NCBI RefSeq assembly: GCF_002865645.1
Contig: NW_020194691.1
Coordinates: forward strand, 868,001-932,000
DNA from: Hyaloscypha bicolor E
Lineage: Eukaryota > Ascomycota > Leotiomycetes > Helotiales > Hyaloscyphaceae
Length of the DNA stretch: 64,000 bases
Reading direction: 5' to 3'
Part shown: positions 50,831-64,000 of the stretch, piece by piece
Position numbering within the stretch: position 1 is the first letter of the stretch
How the letters are laid out: each line of letters begins with the position of its first letter
Program-made: the position numbers and the translations under genes
The notes under the pieces: generated by a model
What the model saw: only the letters and a program-made list of their open reading frames with translations
What the model was told of the DNA's origin: nothing
Database searches by the model: none

Positions 50831-51299
50831 GTAATCTCTTAACTCCCTATTTATTTTTATACTAAAAGAAATACTTTATATTTGATTCCCAAGATCTAGT
50901 AATAGAATTTTATATATTAAGAATACTATCTAGTAATAATAATTAGATAATAATATAAAATAAGTAATAGTAAAGCTTATTTGATTTCCGGAATAATAGT
51001 CTAATAATAATATTCTCCAAAAGTTATAAATAATAATTAGAAGGAAAAATTAAAAGATATATAAAGAATTAAAAATAATAAGCTTTATTTCAGATTAAGA
51101 AGAGTTCTTATTATTAGATACTTCTTTCTAGTCCTCTATAAAAGAAATATATTTTGCTCTCTCTAATTCCAGTAACTCTAGAATATATATAATAATACTA
51201 GTAGCTTTCTTAATCTCCTAAGTACTATTTTACTTATAGTATTCTATAACTATTTCCTTTTTTAGTTCTATATCTATTTTAAAATACTTATTTATAAAT

Positions 51300-54200
51300 A
51301 TATATTTATTATTAATTTCGTTTTTAGAGAAATACCAGAATTTATTTCTTTTAATAAACTACTTGAGTTAATTTCCGGTATATATTCTTTGAAATATAGT
51401 ACTATTAAGCTCTTTTAGTATATAGTATTCTTTTAGTTAATTCGTATACCTCACTCTATATAGGCTAAGCTAGTAGTATAGTAGCTTTATATTTCTTAAC
51501 TTATCTTAATCTATTAATTTAATATTATATATAAGAACTAGATTCTTCTCGGAAATAGGCTTTAAATAAATCTAGTAAATAGTATTAAATTACTTCTTTC
51601 TCTCTTAATATTATTTATTCTTCTTTATTCTGGCTTCTTTAATATCTTTATCTCTTATCTATATTTGCTTTATATATATTTTCAGAAGTATTTCTCTATT
51701 ATAGACTTTATTTTATTTAAGTATTCTTTAGATTAGAAAGTATATTTCTATAGGTAGTATTACTTCCCTGCTATAGACTATATAAAAGAAGGTAAATCCA
51801 GTTAGTTTATATATAGTAATTCGGTTAGTAAATAGAATATATAGTAGTAAATCTATCTAAGGCTTCTTTTTATCTATTATAAGTATAATAAGTACCTAAA
51901 TAATTAGTTAATACTCTTTTTTAATTATATTATTTCTTTTAAAATTATAGGCCGAAATAATAATTCTATTAATTCTTAGCTTATTAAGTTCCTGAATTAC
52001 TACTTCTTTAAATTCCAATCCGCTATCTATCTTAAGCTATTTAAATAAACTATACCTATAAATGATTTCTTCCTAAATAAACTTAATAATCTTCTTACTA
52101 GTTAGGTTCTTTAAAGATCTAGCCTTAATCTATTCTAAGAAGTTATCTCTAGTAATAACTAATAAGTTATATTCTTTATAATCTAGTAATTTAACTATAT
52201 TAATCCTAAAGTAATAGAAAAGAGATATAGCTTTTATTAGATATAAAGCTTCTTTTTATCTTCTTTTACTCTTATATTAATAGACTTTATAGGTACTAAT
52301 ATACTTTTATATATAGTTATAGTAACCTTTCTAGTAATAATAGCTAGCTACTAGATAAAAAGTACTTTTCTTTCCGGTATATCTAATCTTATTATATAGC
52401 TTTTTAATAATGATTTCCCTTTATTCTTAATTATTAATAATAAGTTAAGGCGAATATATTTTAAATATTACTCTCTATAGTAATTAATCTCTTATACTAT
52501 AATTTAAAGCTTCTTTACTTAATTTTCGAAACTCGGCTCTAGATATTTCTTCTAGTCTAGAAAGTATTATAAGATATTATATAATATTCTAGTATTATTC
52601 GAAATAGCTATTATCTAAGGAATCTAGTAAAATAGTTAGGTTATTAAGTAAAGCATGGAAGTTAGTATTATTATTTACTATTTTACTAGAGGTTATATAT
52701 AAAAGACTATAGCCTTTATTATATAACTTCCGGATTTTATTATTTTTTAATATTACTAATTCCCTTCCAGATATAATAAGGCTTTAATTATTAATCTCTA
52801 GTAACTGGATACTATTATCCAAATATCTAATAAAGGGCTTAGAAGTCGGATTCCTTAAAATAATATTATATAACTAAACCGGAACTGCTTTCTTTAATTA
52901 AACTTTCCGTCTAATAGATATTATTCTAATAGTATTAAGCTCTATTACTAACTATTTATTAATATTCTTATTATCTTCGGTATTGCCTTCTTACTATAGA
53001 TATCTTAATAATCCGTTAGTAGTAGTATACTTAATTCCCTTAATATACTTGATTTCAAAGTCGAATAGTTAAATTTATACTAGTTAGTAAGTAACTAGAG
53101 TTCCAGAAAGATCTATAGCTGCTTTACTTAGCTATATAATAAGTATATTAGTATCTAGTTTAAGAATAAAGTAAATTCTATATAGCTAGAATTATACTTT
53201 CTATAAATACTTTACTAGCCCTTAGTATTCTCTTTTAGTAGTATTATACTTCTATTTAATATTATTCCAGATTCCAGACTTATACTATATAACTTTCTTT
53301 TTCCCTTTATTATTATATTAACTAAGAGTTCTGCCCTATTTATTCAGGCTAGTATCTATTACTAATATAATTATTCCCTAATCTTCTAATAAATTATAGT
53401 ATAACTTATAGAATATCGGAGTAGTAATAAGCTTTTCTTAAAGAATTTATATAGCTTACTTTTATTTATTATTCCAGTTCTATATTATATCTTTCCTTAT
53501 TAAATAATAAATGGATTCAATAATAATTATAAAGCCTTTAATCCAAATATAGTAGTAAATAATAATTCTAATAAATGCCTTACCTTTAGTTATACTATTA
53601 TAATATTCCTATTTTAAGATCTTAGTAATTCCTGAACTTAAAGGGCTTCTTCCAAATACTTTATAAATAAAGCTAATAATAACTATACTATTATAATAGA
53701 ACTGCGATTTTTCTTTAATACTAGCTCTAGCTTATTTAATTCTATTTAGGATTATATTCAGGTTTTAAAGGTATTCGAATATAAAACGCCGAATTTCAGA
53801 TAAAATAAGCTATCTATTATAGTTTATATAAGGTCTCTTAACTCTAATATTATTAATAAATAGTATAGTAATTTTAGGAAATAGATTTTCTAGAATAGTT
53901 ATAATAACCTATATAAACTATATAACGGAATTAGTAGCTCCCTAAGGTAATATAGTTATTTTTAATAGCTCTAGAGGTATTATAAATATAGTTAAATCTC
54001 TATTATAAGTATCTAGTATAAATTAATTATATCCGGAAAAGAAATTAATTAGAGAGATATAAGTATATCTAGTAAATTTCTCTAAGATTTTATTAGTAGA
54101 TAGAAATAAATTAGTATCTTATAGGGTTACTAAATTCATTTTTATAGTTGTATTAATTAGTCTATAAGTTCTAGTAATCTTCTTTATAACTAAGAACTAT

Positions 54201-55600
54201 AGATTTTAGTAAGGTTTATTATATTTCTTAAAAACTCTATAATCTAGATATTCTAATAGTATTTTTACTATTACTAGTACTAGAGCTTTGGGATATAGGA
54301 AATTCTTCTCTTACTAGGCTTTATACTTAATAGTCTTAATTAGAATAAGTAGGCTAATATCCTTATAGACTTTTCTTACTTCTTTTTAATTAAATATAAT
54401 TATATTTTTTTAATTAATTATTAATTCTTGAAATATAGCTAGTTTCTCTTTCTAGAGCCAGTTACTAATATCTAATTATTTCAGGCATTCCGGAATAAGT
54501 CGTAAACCTCTTAAAATAGCTAATATCCTTAGTAAAAGGTAGTTCTTATATTTCCTAGTATATTTCTATAGGTATTTTCTAGCTTTAGATCTCTTAAACT
54601 AGTCCGAATATTTACTAGAGCCTTTTCTAGTTCTATTATTAGTATTTACTAGTTAAATCTTCTTATTCTTTATTTTATATATTCCCGTAACTAGAAATAG
54701 ACTATAATTATTATCTTTTTCTTTAAGAGCTATAGCTATTTTCTCTAGTACTTTTTTTATCTAATTTTTCGAATTTATAACCTTTCTACTTAGCTTCTTT
54801 CTAGTTAGATATAAAGAGTACCTTTTTGTCCGGTATTTTAATATACCTTTCTTAAGTTTCTATATATTCCAGAATTCTCTCTAGTTTTGGGTTCTATATT
54901 CCTTAGCTTTAGGAATACATTTCTTTACTATTAAGAGATATTACTTTATCTCTTTTTTAGAAATATCTTTACTTAATATCCTTTTTACTTCTTTTTCTAT
55001 TAATTCCGGAACTATTCTTAATAATATTCTAATTAGAGCCTTTTCTGCTTTAGTTTCTCTAAAAATATTATTAATTTCCTAAACTCCTAAACCCAAAATA
55101 AAAGAATTTATAGGAAATCCCGGTATTTTTCTATTTCCCCTAATATTACTACTAGTTATAATACCAGGCTCTATTTTTCCTCTTTATCTTTAGTTTCCTG
55201 CTCTGTATTACTTAATTCCTTAATTCTGGGAGCTTAGTACTCTTAAACTATTACTTTTTTCTATTTCCCGGTATTCTTTAAAGATAAAATAATTATAATA
55301 GTATAGGTATTCTAGTTATTTTTAGGGTTAGTAAACCTTCTATTCTATAAATTATTACTTCTATATATAATATTTATCTTTATTTTTACTAAGAATAGTT
55401 AATTAAAGATGATTTTTAAAGCTTTTTTAACTAGGAAAAATATATCTTTATATTCTATTCTATTTATAATCTTAGCTCTAAGCTTTACTATTTCTATAAA
55501 TCCAAATTCAGCTCTAGTAGTAATAAATATTTAATAATCTATAGTATTATATACTATTTTACTAATACTTCTAGAGATCTTTTTAGAGAAAATATTAACT
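51300..55600 (-). pseudogene. pol of the 13-kb Gypsy (RT, RNase H, integrase)
   Basis: Legible on the minus strand. Reverse transcriptase at about 54.1-53.8 kb: LEKFTRYTYISLINFFSGYN, TIFIIPLELLKITILP*GATNSV and a FIINNI site derived from the F-DD motif. RNase H at about 53.4-52.9 kb: VIDTSLN, YKSGIWNN, KREY, KLDTNILI, VTYQLV*IQLFDFKIKYIKG. Integrase at about 52.05-51.7 kb: SGLEFKEVVIQELNKL, ISAYNFKRNNII, TNRITIYKLTGFTFFYIVY. Domain order is normal. The first part (protease, 55.6-54.4 kb) is too degraded to call. All domains carry TAA/TAG stops. Confidence 0.8.
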
Positions 55601-55899
55601 TTAGCTTTAGTATTAATTATTTCTTTATATTTAATATTCTCTTAAGGTTCTCGAAGTATAAATCGAAAATATAATAATTATATAATATATTTATAAGCTA
55701 GTAATATCCGAATATTAATATTATTATCTTTAAATTAAATAATTCTATTAGTATCGGGTATCTAAGCTAGTATTTCTAATTCCTTAAATATTCTATCTAT
55801 TATATAAGCTATAACTGCTAGTTCTATAGATCTCCTAGTATATCTAACTATACTTAATATAATAATATTTCCCATTTGCAAAATAGTAAGATAAGAAGT

Positions 55900-58300
55900 A
55901 TTATCCTTAATCTATTAGTTCTGAAATATAGTAGCTAGATCCGGTATCTTTAAGATATTAATAAGTATTCTTGTTCTTTTCTAAGTCTTTAGAAATAGAA
56001 TAGTTACTTTCTTTAGTAGCCTTATTAGAATATTATTAACTTCAGGAATCCTATATTTATTATAGTTAAAAGTATACTAAGTTCCTAATTTATCTAGTTT
56101 ATTTCCGGAAATATTAATATTTATATCCTTAGCTAGGCTATTTCCTTATTTATTATTTCTTAAAGTAGTATTCTTCTGGCCTCTTATATAAAGTAGCTTT
56201 TCTTCTACTCTAGCTCGTTTTTGGAAAACCTCTTTAGCTATTTCTATCTCTTTTCTCTTTCTCCTTAATAAGGAACCTATTATAGTATTAATAGAAATAC
56301 TATTTATAGCTAAATCTTAGTACTATTTATTAATTCCAGAACCTGAAATATTAGTAATTCTAATATAATTTCCTCTAAAGCAAAGCGGCTATTTAGATTC
56401 CCTAGATATAACTTGCTTGCTTTTATATATAGATTCCGGTTAGCTAATTCCCTTTTCCCTTTCTTATCTAGTAAACTAGATATCCCCTATTAATCTCTAG
56501 ATATTTTTGGGTTAAGTATTTAAGTTATAGTTAAATTCTTCTCTTTAGATTTGGGAAACGATTTAGTTAAACTACTAGTATTTACTAGTAAGAAAAAAGG
56601 AAATGCTTTTTTATCCAGACTTAAATAGCCCTTTATACTATCTTCTATTAAATTAGTAAGTATATCTATAATTTATAAGTTCTTCTATTAGTAGGTAATA
56701 GAACCAAGAGATATAGATATATTCTAGATTAATATTATTATTCTTATTTCTATTATAGTACTTATAGCAAATTCGTTCTTTTAGTTCTAGATCTATACTA
56801 TAGGCTATATTAACTTGAGTAGTATTTTCTAATTATATTTAAGACTAACTTCTTCTAGAATATAGTTATCTAGATTTTCTATTTATTCTAGTTTAATTAC
56901 TATAGCTACTATAGTATTCTCTATATCCTCTATTATAACTTCTAGTATATTTTCCCTAAAGACCCGAATTATATCTACTAGGCTATTAATACTATTATAC
57001 TTACTATAGTTAGCTAGATTATATAAGCAAGCTATAAATATTCTCTCAAATTATAATAGTAGCTATATTAAGTTATTTCTATAGGTTCTCTTAAGTTATA
57101 GTAATAATAAATAGTTTTTCCAGATTCTTTACTAGCTAGTTAATATTATTTCCCTTAGGTTTACTACTTTTAGTAGGTTTTATATAATTAGCTATAGGCT
57201 AGGTTCTTTTCTTACTTATACTTATAATAGCTTTAGGAAGTATAATAGGAGGAACTAGTAAAGAATAATTATTTTCTGGTTTAGGAACTATATTATAGAC
57301 TATTATATCTAAGTATTCTTATTTAAGTCTAAATATATCTGGATTATTAGTAATATTAAAATAGTATTTCTTTTCTTTATACTAATAGAATATTACTGCC
57401 TTTTTATATATCTTACTATATTTATAGGTAGAAATATCTATAGGCTCGAAATTCGTATTTTTAAGAATATAATTCCTTACTAAAATAGATAATCCTCTTA
57501 TAAATTCTCGGTACTAAGTAATTTTATCTATTTCTTTCCTTTTTAATAACTCTTTTAATACTTTATTAAATATATTAATATAAGACTTAGAAGAGATTTC
57601 TCTATTCTGGGCTTATATAATAATCTAATTAAGAAAGTTATAACTAATTTTAAGTATTTCCTAGTTATATTTTCGGAATTCTTTTAGTAAGGCTTTAAAA
57701 AACTTAGTCTTCTAATAATCTTCTGGGTTATTAATATAGTACTCCGGTATAGCCTTAATCTAATTCTTATAAATAGGAGAGATATAACGAATAATTCTCT
57801 CTCTTTTAGTATTATTAGAAATATAATAATTCTTATATATATTTATATATTACTTTAAGAATATAGAAATATTGCTTTCCTGAAATTATAGTACTTCAGA
57901 AGCTTCTATAAGTAGCAGGTTTAAACCTAGTACTAGTATATACTTATTCTTAGCTATATTAATCTTAATAATTTCTTTTATAATTAATTATAGAGTTTTT
58001 ATACCTGAGATTTCTGCTAATAAGATTCCTAAAGAGCTAACTTCCCGTTTAAATATATCTTTTGATTTAGGAACCGGAATTTGAGAGAAACCGGTTAATA
58101 ATAATAGATATAGTTTAGGTTTAAGTTTTAGTATTAGTAGTAATATAGTAGTAGTCTTTCTAGTCTTATTTCTATTACTTATACTCTCTTTTCTATTCTA
58201 TTAGCTTAATACCTATAGTATTTTCCCTTAATTTCGCCGAACTAAATATACTTTATAATACTATTAATAAATATAATAAAAATAATAATAATAAAAATAA
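55900..58300 (-). pseudogene. gag of the 13-kb Gypsy
   Basis: Minus-strand frame with LLIEASEVL*FQESNIS, IKAIPEYYINN, KTFFKALLKEFRKYNWEIL-like helices, REFIRGLSILVRNYILK, NTNFEPIDISTYKYSKIYK and a later cysteine-containing RICYKYYNRNKN that may be the zinc-knuckle region. This matches the layout of fungal Gypsy gag. Interrupted by TAA/TAG, non-functional. Confidence 0.7.
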
Positions 58301-58976
58301 TTTCTCTAATTCTGCTATTTTCTCTAATTTCCCTAAATTCTCCTTATTATTTCTATTTAGTAATCTCTCTTTTCTCTAGAGGCTTCTCTAATTTATCTAT
58401 ATAATTTCTTATTTCCGATTTCTTTTTAATTCTTTCTGATTTCTGTTTACTATCTTATTTAAAATTAAGGGCATTTCCCATTTTAAGTATTCTCTTTGAA
58501 CTTAGAAATAAGCTTTATTACTAATATTAAAGCTACTTTAATTCCGACTTTTACTATAACTAAAAACAATATATAAATTAATAGTATAATCTTATTTCTA
58601 TATACTAAAGTCTATTTCTAACTAAGGTCTAATTTATATTATCTTAATATAATATTTCCCATTCTATTTCCTCTATTTCTTTTTCTTCTATAATTAGCCT
58701 CTATTCTTACTATCCTTATATATTATACTAGTAACTATATCTTATAGCTAACTTATATTCAAGTTACTAGATATATCGGAAATTAATATAAGATACTAAG
58801 ATTAATACTTATATATCCTTAATATTTTAGCCTTAGGCTTAAGGTATTATAATAGCTCTTTTTCTCTCCTAACTTACTAAGCTAATAATCTGCCTTATAG
58901 ATACCTCTTAGAACTTTATAAAAGTATTACCTTAATTATAAATTTCTATCCTCCCTATATTACTTATTATAAAATA

Positions 58977-59279
58977 TATAGGAAGGAAACTATAATAAGA
59001 TAAAAACCCATATAAAGTATACCAGAGTATAAAACGTAACTTAATAGTAAAATAATAAATTAAAAGTATAAATAGTAAAGTATAAATAGTATATAGTATA
59101 TAAAAGCTTAATTAATTAAATACTTATAAAGGATTATTCTCTAAGTCTATAGAAAAACTAGCTTTTTTATATAATTTCCGCAAGTTATATATAAAAGGCT
59201 ATAGCCTTTACTATATAACCTAAACCTCAAAACCGCCAAAACAATATAATTTTCGACGAGTATAGCCTGCCGTACTATA
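58977..59279 (-). repeat. 5' LTR of the 13-kb Gypsy
   Basis: 303 bp, from TATAGGAAGG to CCGTACTATA, paired with 46,247-46,549. CTAG follows immediately, matching the CTAG before the other LTR. Confidence 0.85.
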
Positions 59280-62200
59280 CTAGTTATATATAGTACTAGT
59301 TAAGTACTAAATTACTAGTTAAGTACTAATTACTAGTTAAGTAACTAATATAAATAGCCCCAGCCGTGGAATTTAAATACTAAAAGCTATACTTAGTTAT
59401 TAGTATATAAATTTTCTAATAATAATCTATTTAAGTATTATATAATAATAATTAAATATTTATTACTTTAAATACCTCAAATTATTCTCCTTATCTCCGA
59501 AAACCCTATAATAGATAATTATAAAATATATATAAAGCTACTAATCTTAGTAAGGGAAAACTATAAGAGCTAGTTCTATAAAACCAAGCTATAGTATTAA
59601 TTAAAAGATATTTGATATACTATTAAGATTATAGTCGAGAAATATACTTGAATTAGTAATATAAAGAAAGCTATAAGAATACTATTATTAAGTAAAGTTA
59701 ATATATTATAAGATAATAATATCTCTAAGCTAAATATAAAATTCGAGTAATTTAGGGAAGTATTTAATAGTAAGAAATAAACGAAGTATATAAAGAATCA
59801 GGCTACTATACTACTAATCTTTAGTAATAAACTTAAAGAAGATAATAAACCCCTTATAAAGGAATATAAAATAGCTAAAAATATCTGAATCTAGCTAAGA
59901 CTAAAATATAAGAAGATAAATAAATCTATAGTAAACTATTACCTTAGGAAGCTTTAGAACTTCTTATTTAATAAGAATACTAGAATTAATATATTATAGA
60001 CTAAGCTAAAAGAATACCGTTATAAGCTAGTCTTAGTAAATAAGTTAATAAAGGCTGCCTTTCCAGATTCCGTATTACTTCTCTTCTTTACTAGGAAACT
60101 TCCGGAAATCTACCAGGCTACTAAGAATAGCTTCCGAGTTAACTAGTCCTATATAGTTAAAGAAAAGATCTATATCCTTAGGGAAGTTAAAATAGAGTAT
60201 CGAGAACTTAAGAAAGCCTATACTATATTTAAAAGCCGGACTTATACTTCCTTATAGTATTATAATAGTTTTTAATCTACTTACTATAATAACTTTAACT
60301 TCTAATAAGATAACTCGTCTTATTTCTGCTATTAATATTATTTCTGCTCCGACTTAGAAGAGTCTCAGAAATTTAATTACTATATCTATAATAAAGAATA
60401 TATAGCTTATAACTACTTTAACCTTTCTCTTACTAAGAAACTTCTCTGCTAATATAAGAGAGAGAAGAGTAATAATAGTATATTAAAGAAGAAGTTATTA
60501 ATACGGACTACCTTAACTCTTTTCTCTAAATCCTATAATAAGAAGACTATTAGTTTTATAGCTAATATAAGTAATTCGGATAAATTAATTATATAAGATT
60601 CCAATTCCGATATTAAGACCGATTTAGAAGTTAAAGAATACTACTTATCTAAAAAAGATATTAGTAAGGCCTTTCCGTTTCTATAAATAGAAAATACTAC
60701 TATATTATTATATATATCTAACTAATCCGACCTCTTTAGATTTCTAACTCCGACTAGATATTAAAAGATTCAGGTTAGTAGGGAAGTAATTTACTTATAC
60801 TATAAGAATATAGTAGTTCTCAAATATAGTAATAATTTATAGACTCTACTATCTAATATTCTCTTTATTTCTGGTCTGGGTATTAATCTTCTCTCTACTT
60901 ATTAATTATATAAAAAGGAATTATATGAATTATTTAATATAAAGAAATTATATTTTAAGCTCGGAAAAGTAATAATTATTAAAGCTATAATATAAAGCAG
61001 TCTCTATATTATAATATATATAGCTGAAAGTTAAGTAGAAAAGGCTTATATATCTAATACTCTAACTAATTCTCTAAGATTAACTCAGAAAATTAAGAAG
61101 AGTAATTCTAAGATTATTAAGAAGCTACCTAAGAATAACTTAAGAAACTAACTATTAATACAAACCGAGAAAGACAGATACCTTCTTTTCTATTAATAAT
61201 TTATATATCTTAGCCCTAATAAAATCCGTAATCTATATAAAGTAATAATACTTAAAAAGTATATTAAAGTACTAAAAAATATTAAGATATATAAAGTCTA
61301 TACTCTAACTAAAATAGGAAATAGAATTCCAAAGATAATTAGCCCCTAGAAGATAGCTATTCTATTATTAATTCAGTTTAATATTATAAGACTATTTTAG
61401 TAAAATATAAAGATAAAGTAATTAAGGAACTATAAATATAGAAAGTTAGAATAGAAAAATAAGTTAATATATAAATTAAAGTAGTATACTCAGATAATGC
61501 CCCTAAATTATTAAAGCTTATCTAAAGATAGAAAGTTAAAAAAGAAGTATAATATAAATCTATAACTATTATATTATTTTACTAGAATAGCCTAGCTAAA
61601 TATAATATTCAAACGACTAATATAGATATAAGAGTAATACTTAAAGAGATATAATTACTATTTGAGTTCTGGGATAAAGCTTTATAGGCTAATACTTATA
61701 TACGGAATCGGACTACTACTAGTTCTATTATTACTAGTAAGAAGATATATCCGGAGTTTATATTTATAGGAGAAGTCTCATTAATTAACTATATTCAAGT
61801 CTAGAGAAGTAAATACTACTACTATAAAAACAGAAAAGCTATTCCGGTAGACTAGAGATATAATAAACTAGTTAACCCTAGTAGAATAGGTGTCTTTATA
61901 GGCTATAGTAGTAATACTACTAAGTACTTTAGAATATACTTACTAGAGTATAAATATATAATTCTAAGAAGTATTATCCGAGTTAATAAATTAGTTAAGG
62001 GAGAAATAATAGATCTATAGCTATATATAAAGGCCAGACTATAAGAAATACTAAATATAGTCTCTAATTAAAAGGCTAAAGAATAACCGAGAAAGGATTA
62101 CCTACTAGAAGAGCTAATCTTAAAAGTAATTCTATAAGTAGTAATACCGTTCTTTAAACTACTAGAGAATGTCTCTGCCTATATAGAGAAGAATATTATA

Positions 62201-64000
62201 GACGGAGGTAATACTAAACTAACTTAAGATAAGATACTAGATACTTAGATACTAGGTACTAAGTATTAGATACTAGATATTAGATATTAAGTACCAGATA
62301 CTAGTATAATACCAGATCTTATTATAGATCCTCTAGTATTATTACTAATAGAAGCGCTACTAAATACAACTGCCTCTTGGTACTTTACTTGGTCGAGCTT
62401 AAAGTACTACCGAGAAGATAATATAGAAGTAAATAAAAGGCTAACTAAGATAGCTCGAATAATAGTTATATAAATTCTTAATAAAAATAGTAACCTCGAA
62501 AGTATCTATAATAGAATACTCGAGTATACTTTCCCGGTAAAGGAAATTAACGGTATTAAGATACCCGGTAACCGGAAAGAGGTAATAAAAAGTAAATAAG
62601 CTAATATCTAAAGATCTGCAGAAATAGAAGAAATACTAAGCTTATTTGAGAATAGTATATAGAAAGAAGTTCTACTCCCGAATAGTATAAATCTTATCTC
62701 TTATAAATGGGTCTATATAATTAAACTAAATAATAATAGAACTATTAATTAATATAAGGCAAGACTCGTTACCCGTAAATTTAGTTAAGTCTATAGAGAA
62801 GACTATATTGAAATATATACCCTAACTATTTAAATAGATATTCTATATTTATTTCTTACTATTACTATAGCTAAAGACCTATAATATAAATATTATAATA
62901 TTAAGAATATATTTATAGAGTTATATCTAAAGAAAGAGATCTATTTTATTCCGCCTGCCGGTCTGCTATATAAGAAAGGCTATATACTAAAAGCTTTATA
63001 TAGCCTTTATAGCTTAAAGTAAGTAGCCAGAAACTGGAACTTATTAATTAAAAAGGAACTTATTATATGGGGTTTTATATATAGTTTTATAGACTCCTAT
63101 CTTTTTATATATATAGAATATAATATTAATATTCCGGTTTATATTAATAATATCTATATAGCTACTCGGCTCTAAGAGAACCTTAATTAGTTCTATATTA
63201 AACTGTCTTAGCGGTTTAAAGCCAAGAACCTAGAAGAGATTAGTAAGATTCTTAGTATAAGAGTTACCCGTAATAGGCTAAAATAAACCATTTACCTTAA
63301 CCAAAAATAATACCTTATAATAGTTCTCGAGAAATTCGGAATTATCTAGGAATTATATAAGAAGAAAGCCGTTCTAGTTAATAACTATAATAACCTTTAA
63401 TCTATAACGGGAAATAATAAGCTAATTAATATTATAGAGTTCTAATAAGGTATTAGAAGTATTATATTTATAATAGTACTTATAAGACCTAATATTACAT
63501 TTATTATTAGGAAACTAAGTCAGTTTATAAGTAAACCAGTCAGGTACTACAGATATATCCTGAAATTTCTTATAAGATACCTTTAATTAACTATTAAATA
63601 GAAGCTATACTATAGTTCTAGGAAAGTAAATAAGTATCTTAGAGTCTATTTCAATACAGATTGGGTAAGTAATAAGACCGACTAGAAGAATATCTCTAGA
63701 AGTATAACTATACTATATAGCAGGCTAATATTATAGTCAAGTAAGAAGCAGAAGTCTATTACTATATCGAGCTATAAATTAGAGTATATAGCTCTAGCCG
63801 CCTATATAAAGTAAGGCTAATGGCTTATATAAACTCTTTGGAACCTCGGGCTAGATAAGTATATTAGGAAGAACTTAGCTAAAGTCTAGATATATAGGGA
63901 TAACCAGGAAGTAATTACTCTTATAAATAATCTATATCTCTATAAATAATCCAAATATATTAATATTAGCTACTATTTTATTCGTAACCTAGTAAAGAAG
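59280..64000 (+). mobile_element. Copia retrotransposon, plus strand, cut by window end
   Basis: The 5' LTR-like start (59,280-~59,500) is followed by gag (LLILVRENYKS*FYKTKL; EYRYKLVLVNKLIKAAFPDS), a protease/GAG-pre-integrase region (LLSNILFISGLGINLLSTY), integrase (VVYSDNAPKLLKLI, NSLAKYNIQTTNIDIR, NRTTTSSIITSKKIYPEF, IGVFIGYSSNTTKYFRIY), RT (YREDYIEIYTLTI, NIKNIFIELYLKKEIYFIPP, LYSLYSLK*VARNWN) and RNase H, with INISYYFIRNLVKK at the very end (KHIDIRYH-type motif). This is the TNT1-94-like Copia type. TAA/TAG stops throughout. The 3' LTR lies beyond 64,000. Confidence 0.85.
62229..62312 (+). repeat. Microsatellite-like AGATACT repeat in Copia pol
   Basis: Irregular tandem of AGATACT/AGGTACT/AGATATT heptads in the linker between Copia integrase and RT, coding for a DT-rich low-complexity stretch. 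Confidence 0.7.

Larger units (their letters stand above)
46247..59279 (-). mobile_element. 13.03-kb Gypsy retrotransposon with extra ORF, minus strand
   Basis: A complete LTR element: two 303-bp direct repeats (46,247-46,549 and 58,977-59,279) with TATA...TATA ends (TGTA...TACA before RIP), flanked by CTAG on both sides (46,243-46,246 and 59,280-59,283). All legible coding is on the minus strand, in the order gag, protease/RT/RNase H/integrase, then a third ORF. The polypurine-like AAATGGGAAGTCGGA lies just inside the left LTR, as required for this orientation. At 13 kb it is roughly twice the usual fungal Gypsy length. Heavily RIPped and not functional. Confidence 0.85.
39170..64000. repeat. 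RIP-degraded AT-rich block (right): nested retrotransposons
   Basis: As in the left block, CA and TG are almost absent and coding frames are cut by TAA/TAG. Here the families can be read: a Gypsy (plus), a 13-kb Gypsy (minus) and a Copia (plus), nested or abutting. The stretch 39,170-40,718 shows no recognisable protein. Confidence 0.85.

Noticed and set aside
1..64000. Centromere, telomere, CRISPR, rRNA or tRNA features
   Set aside because: No telomeric repeat, no CRISPR-like spacing, no rRNA or tRNA fold seen. AT-rich RIPped blocks alone do not show a centromere.
1..64000. Giant cargo transposon (Starship) carrying the island
   Set aside because: No tyrosine-recombinase (DUF3435-type) captain could be read at either edge of the island, and no matching boundary sites were found.

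Overview
The window looks like part of a filamentous ascomycete (Pezizomycotina) genome with an active repeat-induced point mutation (RIP) history. It has spliceosomal introns of about 46-90 bp with GT...AG ends and CTAAC/CTGAC-like branch sites. It carries gene families typical of these fungi: a hydrolase-NACHT-ankyrin NLR, a kinase-TPR fusion, a fungal CorA-like membrane protein and Gypsy/Copia retrotransposons. The composition is sharply two-part. A roughly 19 kb GC-balanced gene island (about 20.0-39.17 kb) sits between two AT-rich blocks (1-19.9 kb and 39.17-64 kb). In those blocks CA and TG dinucleotides are almost absent and coding frames are broken almost only by TAA/TAG. The genus cannot be told from the sequence.

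Left AT block (1-19.9 kb): RIP-degraded repeats with coding traces on both strands that I could not assign to families, three arrays of a 12-13 bp minisatellite in both orientations, and an 87-codon open frame near the right edge.

Gene island, left to right: a pseudogenised NLR on the minus strand (alpha/beta hydrolase, NACHT, about 13 ankyrin repeats); a frameshifted hypothetical gene with a weak SET-like look, overlapping the N-terminal fragment of a DDE transposase; a casein-kinase-1-like pseudokinase remnant ended by a dispersed repeat; a two-kinase-domain protein (minus) whose second domain lacks catalytic residues; a divergently transcribed CorA-like two-TM protein (plus, multi-exon); and a kinase-TPR fusion (minus). 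For the kinase-TPR fusion, the three exons read from the sequence sum to exactly 1,034 codons. A second copy of the dispersed repeat marks the right edge of the island.

Right AT block (39.17-64 kb): a nest of decayed LTR retrotransposons. A plus-strand Gypsy (5' LTR about 40.72-41.1 kb; gag split by a foldback and tandem-repeat insertion; RT/RNase H/integrase to 46.12 kb) is cut inside integrase. Next is a short Copia-LTR-like piece, then a complete 13.03 kb minus-strand Gypsy (46,247-59,279) with two 303-bp LTRs and a CTAG target duplication, and then a plus-strand Copia running off the window end. The large Gypsy carries, besides gag and pol, a decayed third ORF of about 900 codons downstream of integrase that I do not recognise.

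The island's genes (NLR, kinase-pseudokinase, kinase-TPR, membrane protein) have the parts list of a fungal self/non-self or innate-immunity repertoire, but that they work together is inference. All gene models are read by eye from conserved motifs and splice signals; no database search was possible.
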